Under the pieces are notes generated by a model. The model saw only the letters and a program-made list of their open reading frames with translations, was not told where the DNA came from and did not search any database. This document shows, piece by piece, positions 8,930 to 16,752 of a stretch of DNA of 64,000 nt (position 1 is the first letter of the stretch; each line of letters begins with the position of its first letter). Source of the stretch: CAVYVZ01 sp963772065 (GTDB taxonomy: Bacteria; Acidobacteriota; Vicinamibacteria; Vicinamibacterales; UBA2999); contig CAVYVZ010000004.1 of NCBI GenBank assembly GCA_963772065.1, positions 124,001 to 188,000 on the forward strand. Reading direction: 5' to 3'. The position numbers and the translations under genes are program-made.

Positions 8930-9770
8930 ATGATTCGCACAATCCGGGTCGCCACCTACAACATCCACCGCTGCCGCGGCCTCGACGGCCGGACGATGCC
9001 CGCGCGTGTTGCGGAAGTGATCCGGACGATCGAGCCCGACGTCATCGCGCTGCAGGAAGTGATCGGCGCCGGCCCGCACGGCGCCGGCCACGCCGAGGAG
9101 CTTGGCGCCCTGCTCGGCATGGGCTGGGTGATGGCGTCGACTCGCCATCTTCGCGGCAGCCTCTTCGGCAACGCCGTCCTCAGCCGGTTTCCGATTCGCC
9201 ACCATTCACAGTACCGACTTGTCCTGGAAAACGTGCGAGCCGCGCTGCTGCCAGCGCGTCGACATCGCGTTCGACGACGATACGCTGCATCTGTACAACG
9301 TGCATCTTGGTACTGCGCTCCTCGAGCGGAGGTATCAAGCCGGACGCCTGAGCGCGATCATGCACGACCATCGCGTCGGCGTGCCGAAGATCGTGCTCGG
9401 TGACTTCAACGAGTGGATGAAAGGGCTGGCGACGCAGACGCTGTCGGAGAGGCTCCAGAGCATCGACCTCCGCACGCACCTCCGGCGCCGCCGGACGTAC
9501 CCGGGCGTCTTCCCGGTGTTACATCTGGATCACATCTACTACGAGGGGCAGGTCGACGTCGTGAAACTCGAACTGCCCCGGACGCGTCTTTCCCTCATGG
9601 CGTCGGACCACTTGCCGCTCGTGGCGGAGCTGAAGGTCAAATTCTCGGAACTTAAGGCGGCCAAGACGGTCAGGACAGACACTGGCGTGACCTTCGGCAC
9701 ATGGCACGGATCGCCAATTCGACGGAGAATGTTGGTATCGGGAGAGCGTTGTGAACCAGCTCAAGGATGA
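8930..9770 (+). CDS. Endonuclease/exonuclease/phosphatase (EEP) family hydrolase (frameshifted)
   Basis: A metal-dependent phosphodiesterase-fold enzyme. The first frame gives IRVATYNIHRCRGLDGR (N-terminal Asn of the family), EPDVIALQEV (metal-binding Glu) and LRGSLFGNAVLSRFPI. The second frame, joined at about 9236, continues with VDIAFDDDTLHLYNVHLGT, VLGDFNEWMKG (GDFN catalytic motif), LDHIYYEG and MASDHLPLVAEL (catalytic SDH), completing the fold in order. One extra base in GTGCGAGCC explains the slip. The joined product is about 279 aa. The end overlaps the next gene's GTG by 20 bp. DNA, phospholipid or other substrate cannot be decided. Confidence 0.85.
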
Positions 9771-11038
9771 ATTGGCGTCGCTGCGCCTGGACAATGAGCC
9801 GCCGGCATCGAGGAAAGGTCTGTGGATCGCCCTGACGGTGGTCGTGCTCGTCGTCGTGGGTGCGGCGCTGGCGTGGCGCGCGCGGACCGCGTTCGCAGCG
9901 ACCGAGGTCGAGGTCGCGCAGGCGACGCTCGAGCAGTCTGGTGCCGGAGGGCAGGCGGGAACGCCGCTCCTCACGGCGTCCGGCTACGTCGTCGCACGGC
10001 GCAAGGCGGTCGTGTCGGCGAAGATTCAGGGCCGCTTGTCGGAGCTGCGGGTCGAGGAAGGGAGCCGCGTCCGTGAGGGGGAAATCCTCGCGCGTCTCGA
10101 GAGCCACGATTATGAAGCGCAGGTCGCCCGATCGCGCGCGCAGGTGCAGCAGGCGCAGGCACAGATCGCGGCGGCACAGGCAACGATCCGGCGCGCCGAG
10201 GCGGACCTCGGCGAAGCGAGGCGCCAGGTCGGCGTGAACGAGCGTCTCTCGAACGAGCAGATCCTGGCGAAAGATACGCTCGACGCCAGCCGCAGCCGCG
10301 TCGCCGTCCAGGATGCTGCCATCGGCCAGGCGCGCGCGGACGAACAGCGGGCCAGCGCCGCCCTCACGCAGGCAAACGCCGATCTCGCGCTACGCGCAGG
10401 CGCAGCTGCAGAACACCGTCATCCGCGCGCCGTTCAGCGGCGTCGTGGTGAAGAAGATGGCCGAGGTCGGCGAGAGCGTCGCTCCGATTCCACCCGGCGT
10501 GAACCTTTCCACCTCCTCGGGCGCCGTCGTGGCGCTCGCCGACCTCGACACGCTCGAAGTGGAAGTCGACGTGGCCGAAGCCAACGTCGCGAAGCTCACC
10601 GATCGTCAGCAGGCGGAGGTGACGGTCGAGGCCTTTCCGGACAAGCGCTACAAGGCTGAACTCCGCCAGGTGATTCCGACGGCGGACCGCACCAAGGCCA
10701 CGGTGATGGTGAAGGTCACGATTCTCGACAAGGATCCGGACCTGAAGCCGGAGATGAGCGCGAAAGCCACGTTCCTCGAAGCGCCGCAGGCCGGCGCGAA
10801 TCCGGGCGTGCCGCCGAAGGCGACGGTGTCGGTCCCCCAGACAACTGTCGTCACACGCGACGGCAAGTCACACGTCTTCGAAGTGGTCGACGGTGCGGCA
10901 AAGCTGGTGACTATCACCATCGGTCCACAGCGACAGGACCGCGTCGTCGTAACCGGTGGGCTGGTGGGGAGCGAAACACTCGTCGCGAACCCGCCGGAAG
11001 GACTGAAGGACGGCGACCGCGTGTCGCCGAGGAGATAG
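9751..11038 (+). CDS. HlyD/MacA-type periplasmic adaptor (frameshifted)
   Basis: Membrane-fusion adaptor linking an inner-membrane ABC pump to an outer-membrane channel. GTG start at 9751 after GGGAGAG. One TM segment at ~24-43 (LWIALTVVVLVVVGAALAW), a lipoyl half-motif ASGYVVARRKAVVSAKIQGRL, a long Ala/Gln-rich coiled-coil hairpin (~115-210), then the second lipoyl half NTVIRAPFSGVVVKKMAEVGES and beta-barrel domains. An extra base near 10387 (CTCGCGCTACGC) breaks the frame exactly at the coiled-coil to lipoyl junction; removing it gives NADLRYAQAQLQNTVIRAPF. Joined length about 428 aa. It heads an adaptor-ATPase-permease-permease operon. Confidence 0.92.
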
Positions 11039-11041
11039 GCG

Positions 11042-11740
11042 ATGGCAGCTGTAGAGGTTCAGAACGTACGGAAGGTCTACAAGCGCGATGCGCAGGAGAT
11101 CGTGGTTCTCGACGGCATCAACCTGCAGGTTCCCGAAGGCGAGTTCGTGGCGCTGATGGGTCCCTCGGGATCCGGCAAGACGACGCTGCTCAATCTCATT
11201 GCCGGCATCGATCGTCCGACGTCGGGAAAGGTCATCGTCGGCGGCACCGATGTGACGGCGCTCTCCGAGGGGCAGCTCGCGAAGTGGCGCACGCGCAGCG
11301 TCGGCTTCATCTTCCAGTTCTACAACCTCATTCCCGTGCTGACCGCGGTGGAGAACGTGGAATTGCCGCTGCTGCTGACGAAGCTCTCGAAGAAGCAGCG
11401 CCGCGAGCGCGCGCTCACGGCGCTCAAGGTCGTGGGCCTCGCCGATCGCGCGAAGCACTATCCGCGTCAGCTGTCTGGCGGCCAGGAACAGCGCGTCGCG
11501 ATCGCACGCGCGATCGTGACCGATCCGGCGGTGCTCGTCGCCGACGAGCCGACCGGCGATCTCGACGCCAAGAGCGCCGAGGACATCCTGAACCTGATGG
11601 AGACGCTCAACCGCGACTTCAAGAAAACGATCGTCATGGTGACGCACGACCCGCGGGCCGCGTCTCGCGCGCACGTGGAACGCCACCTCGAAAAGGGCGT
11701 GCTGGCCTCGTCGGTGGAGCGCCACGCGGTAACGGCATGA
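11042..11740 (+). CDS. ABC transporter ATP-binding protein, MacB/LolD class
   Basis: A 232-aa nucleotide-binding subunit. Walker A GPSGSGKT at residues 40-47, Q-loop QFYNLIPVLT, signature LSGGQEQR, Walker B VLVADEPTG and the switch His in VMVTHDP are all present. The NLIP text after the Q-loop and the overall length match the LolD/MacB-like ATPases that drive mechanotransmission pumps. It follows the adaptor gene by 3 bp and its stop overlaps the next permease start (ATGA), so all are one transcript. The cargo is unknown; such pumps export lipoproteins, peptides or drugs rather than import. Confidence 0.95.
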   Translation: MAAVEVQNVRKVYKRDAQEIVVLDGINLQVPEGEFVALMGPSGSGKTTLLNLIAGIDRPTSGKVIVGGTDVTALSEGQLAKWRTRSVGFIFQFYNLIPVLTAVENVELPLLLTKLSKKQRRERALTALKVVGLADRAKHYPRQLSGGQEQRVAIARAIVTDPAVLVADEPTGDLDAKSAEDILNLMETLNRDFKKTIVMVTHDPRAASRAHVERHLEKGVLASSVERHAVTA

Positions 11741-12930
11741 AGTATCTCCCGTACGTCCTGAAGCACCTGCGGCGGAACTGGGTTCGGACGGCGAGCACGG
11801 TCGCGGGCATGGCCGTGTGCATCTTCCTGATCTGTACGCTCCAGACGATCCTGGCGGCGATCCGGTCGAGCACCGAGGCGGCCGATCCAGGGCGCATCGT
11901 CACCCGCCACGGCGTGAGCCTGATCTTCAACATGCCGCTGGCGTACAAGCCGCGGATCCAGGCGATGCCGGGTGTCGAGGCCATCGCGGTGTCGAACTGG
12001 TTCGGCGGTGTCTACCGCGACATCAAGGACTTCTTTCCGAGTTTCGCGGTGGAATCGGAGGAGTACTTCAAGATCTTTCCCGAGTTCCAGATTCCGCCGG
12101 ACGACTATCGCGCCTACCTGCAAGACATGCGCGGCGCGCTGATCGGCAAGGAGGTCGCCGCCAAGCACGGCTTCAAGGTCGGCGACACGTTCCAGATGGA
12201 GAGCATCATCCCGCCGTATCGCGTCAAGGGTCCGCTGCAGTTCGTCGTGCGCGGCATCTACGACGCCGACCGGGCGAAGCACCCGAACGCCAACGTCGGG
12301 ATGATGTTCTTCCATTTCAAGTACCTCTACGAAACGATCCGGGGCCACCCGCGCGTCGGCGCCTACGCGGGCGCGGGCACGTTCAGCATCCGCGTGACGA
12401 ACCCCAGTCAGGCCGCGAAGGTGGCGAAAGCGATCGACCAGAACTTCGAGAACAGCGACGTGCAGACGAAAACGGAGTCCGAGAGCGCGTTCATCGCGGG
12501 CTTCACCGCGCTCATCGGCAACCTGACGGCGCTGCTCAACGGAATCGGCCTCGCCGTGGCGTTCACGATTCTGCTGGTCACGGCCAACACGATGAGCATG
12601 GCGGTGCGCGAGCGGCGCACCGAGATCGCGGTGCTCAAGACGCTGGGCTTCTCGAGCACGCTGGTGATGTCGTTGGTGCTCGTCGAGGCGCTCGCGCTCG
12701 GCGTGCTCGGTGGCGGCCTCGGCGTGCTGCTGGCTCAGGCACTCGTCGCGAACCTGGCCGATCTTCCGTTCATGGGGCTGGTGCTCGGCAACTTCCCCGG
12801 CCTGGCCGTGTCGCCCGCTGTCGCCGCGATTACCTTCACCACGGCCGTCGTGCTCGGCGTCGGCGCCGGCGTGTTCCCGGCCATGGGCGCGTACCGCGCG
12901 CGCATCACCGACATGTTGAGACAGGCATAA
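11737..12930 (+). CDS. FtsX-like ABC transporter permease 1
   Basis: A 397-aa permease with MacB topology: TM1 at ~18-40 (ASTVAGMAVCIFLICTLQTIL), a periplasmic domain ~45-265, then three TM helices ~275-300, ~325-350 and ~365-385. FtsX signature text AVRERRTEIAVLKTLGFSS precedes TM3. The ATG at 11737 overlaps the ATPase stop by 4 bp. It is paralogous in layout to the next gene, so the functional pump is probably a heterodimer with one shared ATPase. Confidence 0.93.
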   Translation: MKYLPYVLKHLRRNWVRTASTVAGMAVCIFLICTLQTILAAIRSSTEAADPGRIVTRHGVSLIFNMPLAYKPRIQAMPGVEAIAVSNWFGGVYRDIKDFFPSFAVESEEYFKIFPEFQIPPDDYRAYLQDMRGALIGKEVAAKHGFKVGDTFQMESIIPPYRVKGPLQFVVRGIYDADRAKHPNANVGMMFFHFKYLYETIRGHPRVGAYAGAGTFSIRVTNPSQAAKVAKAIDQNFENSDVQTKTESESAFIAGFTALIGNLTALLNGIGLAVAFTILLVTANTMSMAVRERRTEIAVLKTLGFSSTLVMSLVLVEALALGVLGGGLGVLLAQALVANLADLPFMGLVLGNFPGLAVSPAVAAITFTTAVVLGVGAGVFPAMGAYRARITDMLRQA

Positions 12931-12952
12931 GGCTCAGGGCGCAAGGCTTATG
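12926..12952. repeat. Short inverted repeat spanning stop and start codons of the two permeases
   Basis: CATAAG at 12926-12931 and CTTATG at 12947-12952 form a perfect 6-bp inverted repeat with a 15-bp spacer. The left arm contains the stop of permease 1; the right arm contains the ATG of permease 2. The interior (GCTCAGGGCGCAAGG) belongs to the AAGGCTTAGGGC repeat family. A hairpin here could modulate translation of the second permease. Confidence 0.5.
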
Positions 12953-14116
12953 GCATTGCCAATCAGTTACAACATTCGAAGCCTCTACGTCCGCGGGCGC
13001 GTCACGCTGCTGGCGATCGGCGGGATTGCGCTCGTGGTCGCGGTGCTCATCGTGCTCGTCGCGATGGCGTCGGGATTCCGGCTCGCGCTCCAGGCCAGCG
13101 GATCGCCGCACAACGCCATCATCACGCAGCGCGGCTCGACTTCGGAGATTACCTCCGGCATCCCGCGCGATGCCGTCAACGCGCTGATCGTGAATGGACG
13201 CATCGAACGCGATGCCGACGGCAACCCGCTCGCCTCGCCGGATCTCGTGATCGTCGGAAACATGAAGCGAAAAGCCGACGGCGCCGACGTCAATATCGTG
13301 GTGCGCGGCGTGACTCCGGTGGCGTTCAAGGTCCGCCCGGACGTCGTGGTAACCGAGGGCCGCAACTTCACACCGGGACTGTACGAGGTAATCGTCGGGC
13401 GCAAGCTGTTCGAGCGGATGGTCGGCATGGGGATCGGCCGCACCACCCGCATGCAGAGACGCGACTGGACGATCGTAGGGGTCTTCGAGGCACGCGGGAG
13501 CGGCTTCGAAAGCGAGGTCTGGGGCGACAAGGACGCCATGGCCCCCGCGTTCGGCCGCGGGGCGGGAGCGCAGACGATCACGGTGCGCATGAAGGATCCG
13601 GCCACCATCCCTTCGTTCGACGAGGAGATCCGCCGCGATCCGCGCATGCAGGTGCAGGTCATTCAGGAGCGGCAGTACTACGAGCAGCAATCCGCCGGCG
13701 TCTCGGGTCCGCTGCTGGCGCTCGCCGGCTTCGTCGCGATCGTGATGGGGATCGGCGCCGTGTTCGGCGCGATGAACACGATGTACGCGATCGTCGTGGC
13801 GCGCACACGCGAGATCGGCACGCTGCGCGCCCTCGGATTCTCACGCTTCGCCATCCTCGCCGCGTTCGTCCTCGAATCAACGTGCCTGGCCTTCGTCGGC
13901 GGCGCGCTCGGTTGTCTCATCGCGCTGCCGGCCAACGGGATCTCATCGGCCGCCGGCGGGCCAAATTTCGCCGAAGTCGCCTTCGCATTCCGCGTGACGC
14001 CGATCTCGATCGGAATCGGGATGATCCTCGCGATCGCGATGGGAATCGCCGGAGGGCTCCTGCCCTCGCTTCGAGCGGCGCGCATGCCGATCACGGCTGC
14101 GTTGCGAGAGGGCTAG
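12950..14116 (+). CDS. FtsX-like ABC transporter permease 2
   Basis: A 388-aa permease, second in the pair. TM1 ~18-42 (VTLLAIGGIALVVAVLIVLVAMASG), a periplasmic MacB-like domain ~45-250 and three C-terminal helices (~255-285, ~300-330, ~345-372). The signature VVARTREIGTLRALGFSRFAIL is the conserved FtsX coupling region. It is the last gene of the adaptor-ATPase-permease-permease operon; transcription then runs into a large inverted repeat (14128-14392) that may end it. Confidence 0.93.
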   Translation: MALPISYNIRSLYVRGRVTLLAIGGIALVVAVLIVLVAMASGFRLALQASGSPHNAIITQRGSTSEITSGIPRDAVNALIVNGRIERDADGNPLASPDLVIVGNMKRKADGADVNIVVRGVTPVAFKVRPDVVVTEGRNFTPGLYEVIVGRKLFERMVGMGIGRTTRMQRRDWTIVGVFEARGSGFESEVWGDKDAMAPAFGRGAGAQTITVRMKDPATIPSFDEEIRRDPRMQVQVIQERQYYEQQSAGVSGPLLALAGFVAIVMGIGAVFGAMNTMYAIVVARTREIGTLRALGFSRFAILAAFVLESTCLAFVGGALGCLIALPANGISSAAGGPNFAEVAFAFRVTPISIGIGMILAIAMGIAGGLLPSLRAARMPITAALREG

Positions 14117-14127
14117 CGCTACGCGCT

Positions 14128-14392
14128 AGGTCAAAGGTCAAAGGGCAAAGGTCAAAGGTCAGGTCAAAGGTCTAGGTCTAGGTCTAGGTTCTAGGTTCTA
14201 GGTTCTAGGTTTAGGTCGAGGTCCAGGTTTCAGGTCGAAGGTGTAAGTCAGGAGTTAGGTGTCGGTGAACCTCGACCTAGCCCGGAACCGAGACTTTGAC
14301 CTGAACCTGAACCTAGGACCTGAACCTAGGACCTGAACCTGAACCTAGACCTTTGACCTGACTTTTGACCTTTGCCCTTTGACCTTTGACCT
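14128..14392. repeat. Iterated GGTCAAA / GGTTCTA spacer forming a 50-bp-arm inverted repeat
   Basis: The whole spacer between the permease operon and the convergent anti-sigma gene is built of short reiterated words. The left arm (14128-14177) is AGGTCAA units in tandem, one AGGGCAA, then AGGTCTAGGT. The right arm (14343-14392) is its reverse complement with one mismatch by eye. Inside are runs of AGGTTCT and, opposite, GAACCTAGGACCT. An RNA of either strand would fold into one long hairpin. It has no coding potential and is not CRISPR-like (no unique spacers). It may act as a bidirectional transcription end. Confidence 0.85.
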
Positions 14393-14405
14393 TGCGCCGA
14401 AGGCG

Positions 14406-15167
14406 CTACGGCTCCAGCGGCGCGAGTACGAATCGCCTGCCGGGGGCGGCGCTGCCGCCGGCGCGTTCGGTAGTGACGATGACACCGACGACGGTGCCCG
14501 GAAGATCCGGCGGGGTGTCGAACGTTGCCCCCACGCGCCCTTGAGCGTCAGGCACTGCGAACCCCAGGCTGATCGAGCCGCGACTGGTGACGAGCCACAC
14601 CTGGTGCGCGTCGCCGGACGGCGGCGACGGGATGCGGCTCGCTTCGAGGACCAGCCCCCGCGAGCGGCTCCAGAGTGCCTGACCCGCCGCAGCCGCCGCC
14701 GCGCGACCGCCCAGGAGCGGGAACCTCACCACATCGGCCGCCGCGACCACGTGAAGCGCGCGCTCGGTGGAACGCAGGCCGGCTTCCAGCTCGGCTGAGC
14801 GTTTGCTCAGTTCGCGCCTGATCGCAGCGGTGTCGCCCTTTCCCTGTTCGTGCGCCTGACGCGCGGCACGCTGCGCATCCGCCGCTTGACCGGCAATCCG
14901 GAGATAGCCGTACACGGCGAGGGCGAGCAGCACGACGATGATGACTGCCAGCGCGGCCAGGCCCGCCGCGATCCTCTTGTCGAATCCCGGACGGCTCTTC
15001 AGACGCTCTTCGTGAAGCTGACGCAGCGCCTCCCATTCCAGCTCGAGGCGCCGCTCGAAATCATGGATGCGGCGTGTGGAAGCTTCGAAAAGCTCCTGCT
15101 GGAGCTTCGTCCAGTGGTCGATGAGGCGCCGTTCCGGCGCGTCGTCGTTCCGCCCGGAAGCCTTCAT
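14406..15167 (-). CDS. Membrane anti-sigma factor with RskA-like C-terminal domain
   Basis: A 253-aa single-pass membrane protein. Residues ~12-60 form a charged coiled coil (LIDHWTKLQQELFEASTRRIHDFERRLELEWEALRQL). One TM helix spans ~66-90. A second coiled coil follows (~95-135), then the extracytoplasmic anti-sigma-K domain (GQALWSRSRGLVLEASRIPSPPSGDAHQVWLV...GTVVGVIVTTERAGG). No sigma gene is adjacent and there is no classical ZAS zinc motif, so it may sense envelope state for a remote sigma factor or have been co-opted. It is divergent from the GT2 synthase with start codons overlapping or within ~22 bp, which couples their promoters. Confidence 0.75.
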   Translation of the reverse strand: MKASGRNDDAPERRLIDHWTKLQQELFEASTRRIHDFERRLELEWEALRQLHEERLKSRPGFDKRIAAGLAALAVIIVVLLALAVYGYLRIAGQAADAQRAARQAHEQGKGDTAAIRRELSKRSAELEAGLRSTERALHVVAAADVVRFPLLGGRAAAAAAGQALWSRSRGLVLEASRIPSPPSGDAHQVWLVTSRGSISLGFAVPDAQGRVGATFDTPPDLPGTVVGVIVTTERAGGSAAPGRRFVLAPLEP

Positions 15168-16752
15168 GCGTGTGTATGATAAGTCACGCGTGAGACGACG
15201 CCACCTGTCTCGTTACCGAGACATCGAGGATCGCGGCGCCCTGATTCGCGCGCGCCTCCTCGCTTTTGCCACGCTCCTCACCGGCCTGGCCTACCTCACG
15301 TGGCTGCTTTTTGCCCTGAATAGGGCCCATCCGGTGGTCGCCACGGCGTTCTACCTCGCCGAGGTCATCTGTTTTTTGCTGTTTATCGTCGCCACCTTCA
15401 CGGTGTGGCGTCTCCGCTACAAGCCCGAAGAGGGCTTGCCAATCGAGGAGCCTTCGTCGGTTGACGTGTTCATCACCGTCTGCCGCGAGCCGATCGAGGT
15501 GGTCACGACCACCATCGAGGCGGCCACCGACATCGACTGGCCGGGCCCGCTCGTGATCCACGTTCTGGACGACGGCGCGGACGATTCGGTGCGTGCCGTG
15601 GCCGAACGATGCAACTGCAGGTACCTGTCGCGTCCGCGCCTCGGCCTGACGGTGGACCGGGCCAAGGCGGGCAACCTGAATTTCGGCCTGCGAAACAGCC
15701 GGAGCGAGTTCGTGCTGGTCCTCGATGCCGATCAAGTCGCCCGGCGTTCGATTCTGCGCGCGCTCGCGGGGTACATGCGCTTTCCTCGCGTCGGATTCAT
15801 CCAGTCCCGCCAGATGTACCTCGTGCCCGCGGGAGACCCGTTCTTCAACCTGGATCGCGTCTTCTACGAGGCCGTGCAGCTCGGGTACGACAATCGCGAC
15901 AACGTGATCTCGTGCGGCTCCGGTGTGCTGTATCGTCGCGCCGCGCTCGTCGATGTCGGCGGCTTCTCATCCTGGAACGTCGTCGAGGATCTCACGACGT
16001 CGCTCGAGCTCCACAGCCGCGGCTGGCAGTCGTTCTACTACCCATACGCCGTGACGACCGGGCTGGCGCCCTCCGACATCTGGGGCGTCTATCGGCAGCG
16101 CAGTCAGTGGGCGCTCGACACGATGCGCCTCTGGGTGTGGGACAACCCGCTCTTCAAATCTGGACTGCGTTGGGCGGGCCGCATGAGCTATCTCGTGATC
16201 CCGATGTCATACGCGAGCGCGGCGTTCGTCTTTCCGCTGTTCTTCGTCATTCCGCTCTGGACGTACCTGACGGGCGCCACGGTGCTCCACGGCAACGAGC
16301 TGCATTTCGCCGTGATGCGCGGCACCTACTTCGGGGCGATGGCGCTGGCGTTGAGGGCGCTCTTCCGCAGGCACGAGGCCGGGCGCCAGTTTCAGATGCT
16401 GGTCGGGCTGTTCCCGGTGTACGTCGTCGGCACGCTGCGGGCGTTGGTCTATCCGCCGGCGCGCAGCACACACTACAGACCGAACAACGCACGGAACGGC
16501 AAGGAGGAGCGCTCCGCCGTGCTTGCCGTGCTGCCGCAGCTGCTGCTCCTCGCCGGCAACGTGGTGCTCCCCTTCTACGCGATCTTCGCGAACACAGCGG
16601 CGCCGCGGGTGATCCTGAGCAACGCGCTCGTCTCGGCCGCTGCAATCTGGTCGCTTCTTCCGGTTGTATTCGCGGCGCTCGGGAGACCGGTCTGGGACGA
16701 GTACGCCAGCCCGTACGCACTCTATGGACGCCCGGCAAATACCGACTCGTAG
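15166..16752 (+). CDS. Processive family-2 glycosyltransferase, cellulose-synthase-like (BcsA-like)
   Basis: An inner-membrane polysaccharide synthase of about 528 aa. TM helices at ~34-52 and ~59-80, a cytosolic GT-A domain with VLDDGADDS, KAGNLNFGL and LDADQV (the D and DxD motifs), a TED-like VVEDLTTSLEL, the QRSQW motif (Q(Q/R)xxW of processive synthases), then four or more C-terminal TM helices. No PilZ domain is present, so it is not a directly c-di-GMP-gated BcsA. The start may be ATG 15166 or GTG 15190; the latter leaves a spacer to the divergent gene. It overlaps the TPR gene downstream by 29 bp, implying a shared exopolysaccharide function. Confidence 0.88.
   Translation: MRVYDKSRVRRRHLSRYRDIEDRGALIRARLLAFATLLTGLAYLTWLLFALNRAHPVVATAFYLAEVICFLLFIVATFTVWRLRYKPEEGLPIEEPSSVDVFITVCREPIEVVTTTIEAATDIDWPGPLVIHVLDDGADDSVRAVAERCNCRYLSRPRLGLTVDRAKAGNLNFGLRNSRSEFVLVLDADQVARRSILRALAGYMRFPRVGFIQSRQMYLVPAGDPFFNLDRVFYEAVQLGYDNRDNVISCGSGVLYRRAALVDVGGFSSWNVVEDLTTSLELHSRGWQSFYYPYAVTTGLAPSDIWGVYRQRSQWALDTMRLWVWDNPLFKSGLRWAGRMSYLVIPMSYASAAFVFPLFFVIPLWTYLTGATVLHGNELHFAVMRGTYFGAMALALRALFRRHEAGRQFQMLVGLFPVYVVGTLRALVYPPARSTHYRPNNARNGKEERSAVLAVLPQLLLLAGNVVLPFYAIFANTAAPRVILSNALVSAAAIWSLLPVVFAALGRPVWDEYASPYALYGRPANTDS

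Noticed and set aside
14128..14392. CRISPR array interpretation of the GGTCAAA repeats
   Set aside because: Units are 7 bp in tandem without unique spacers, and no cas genes are near.
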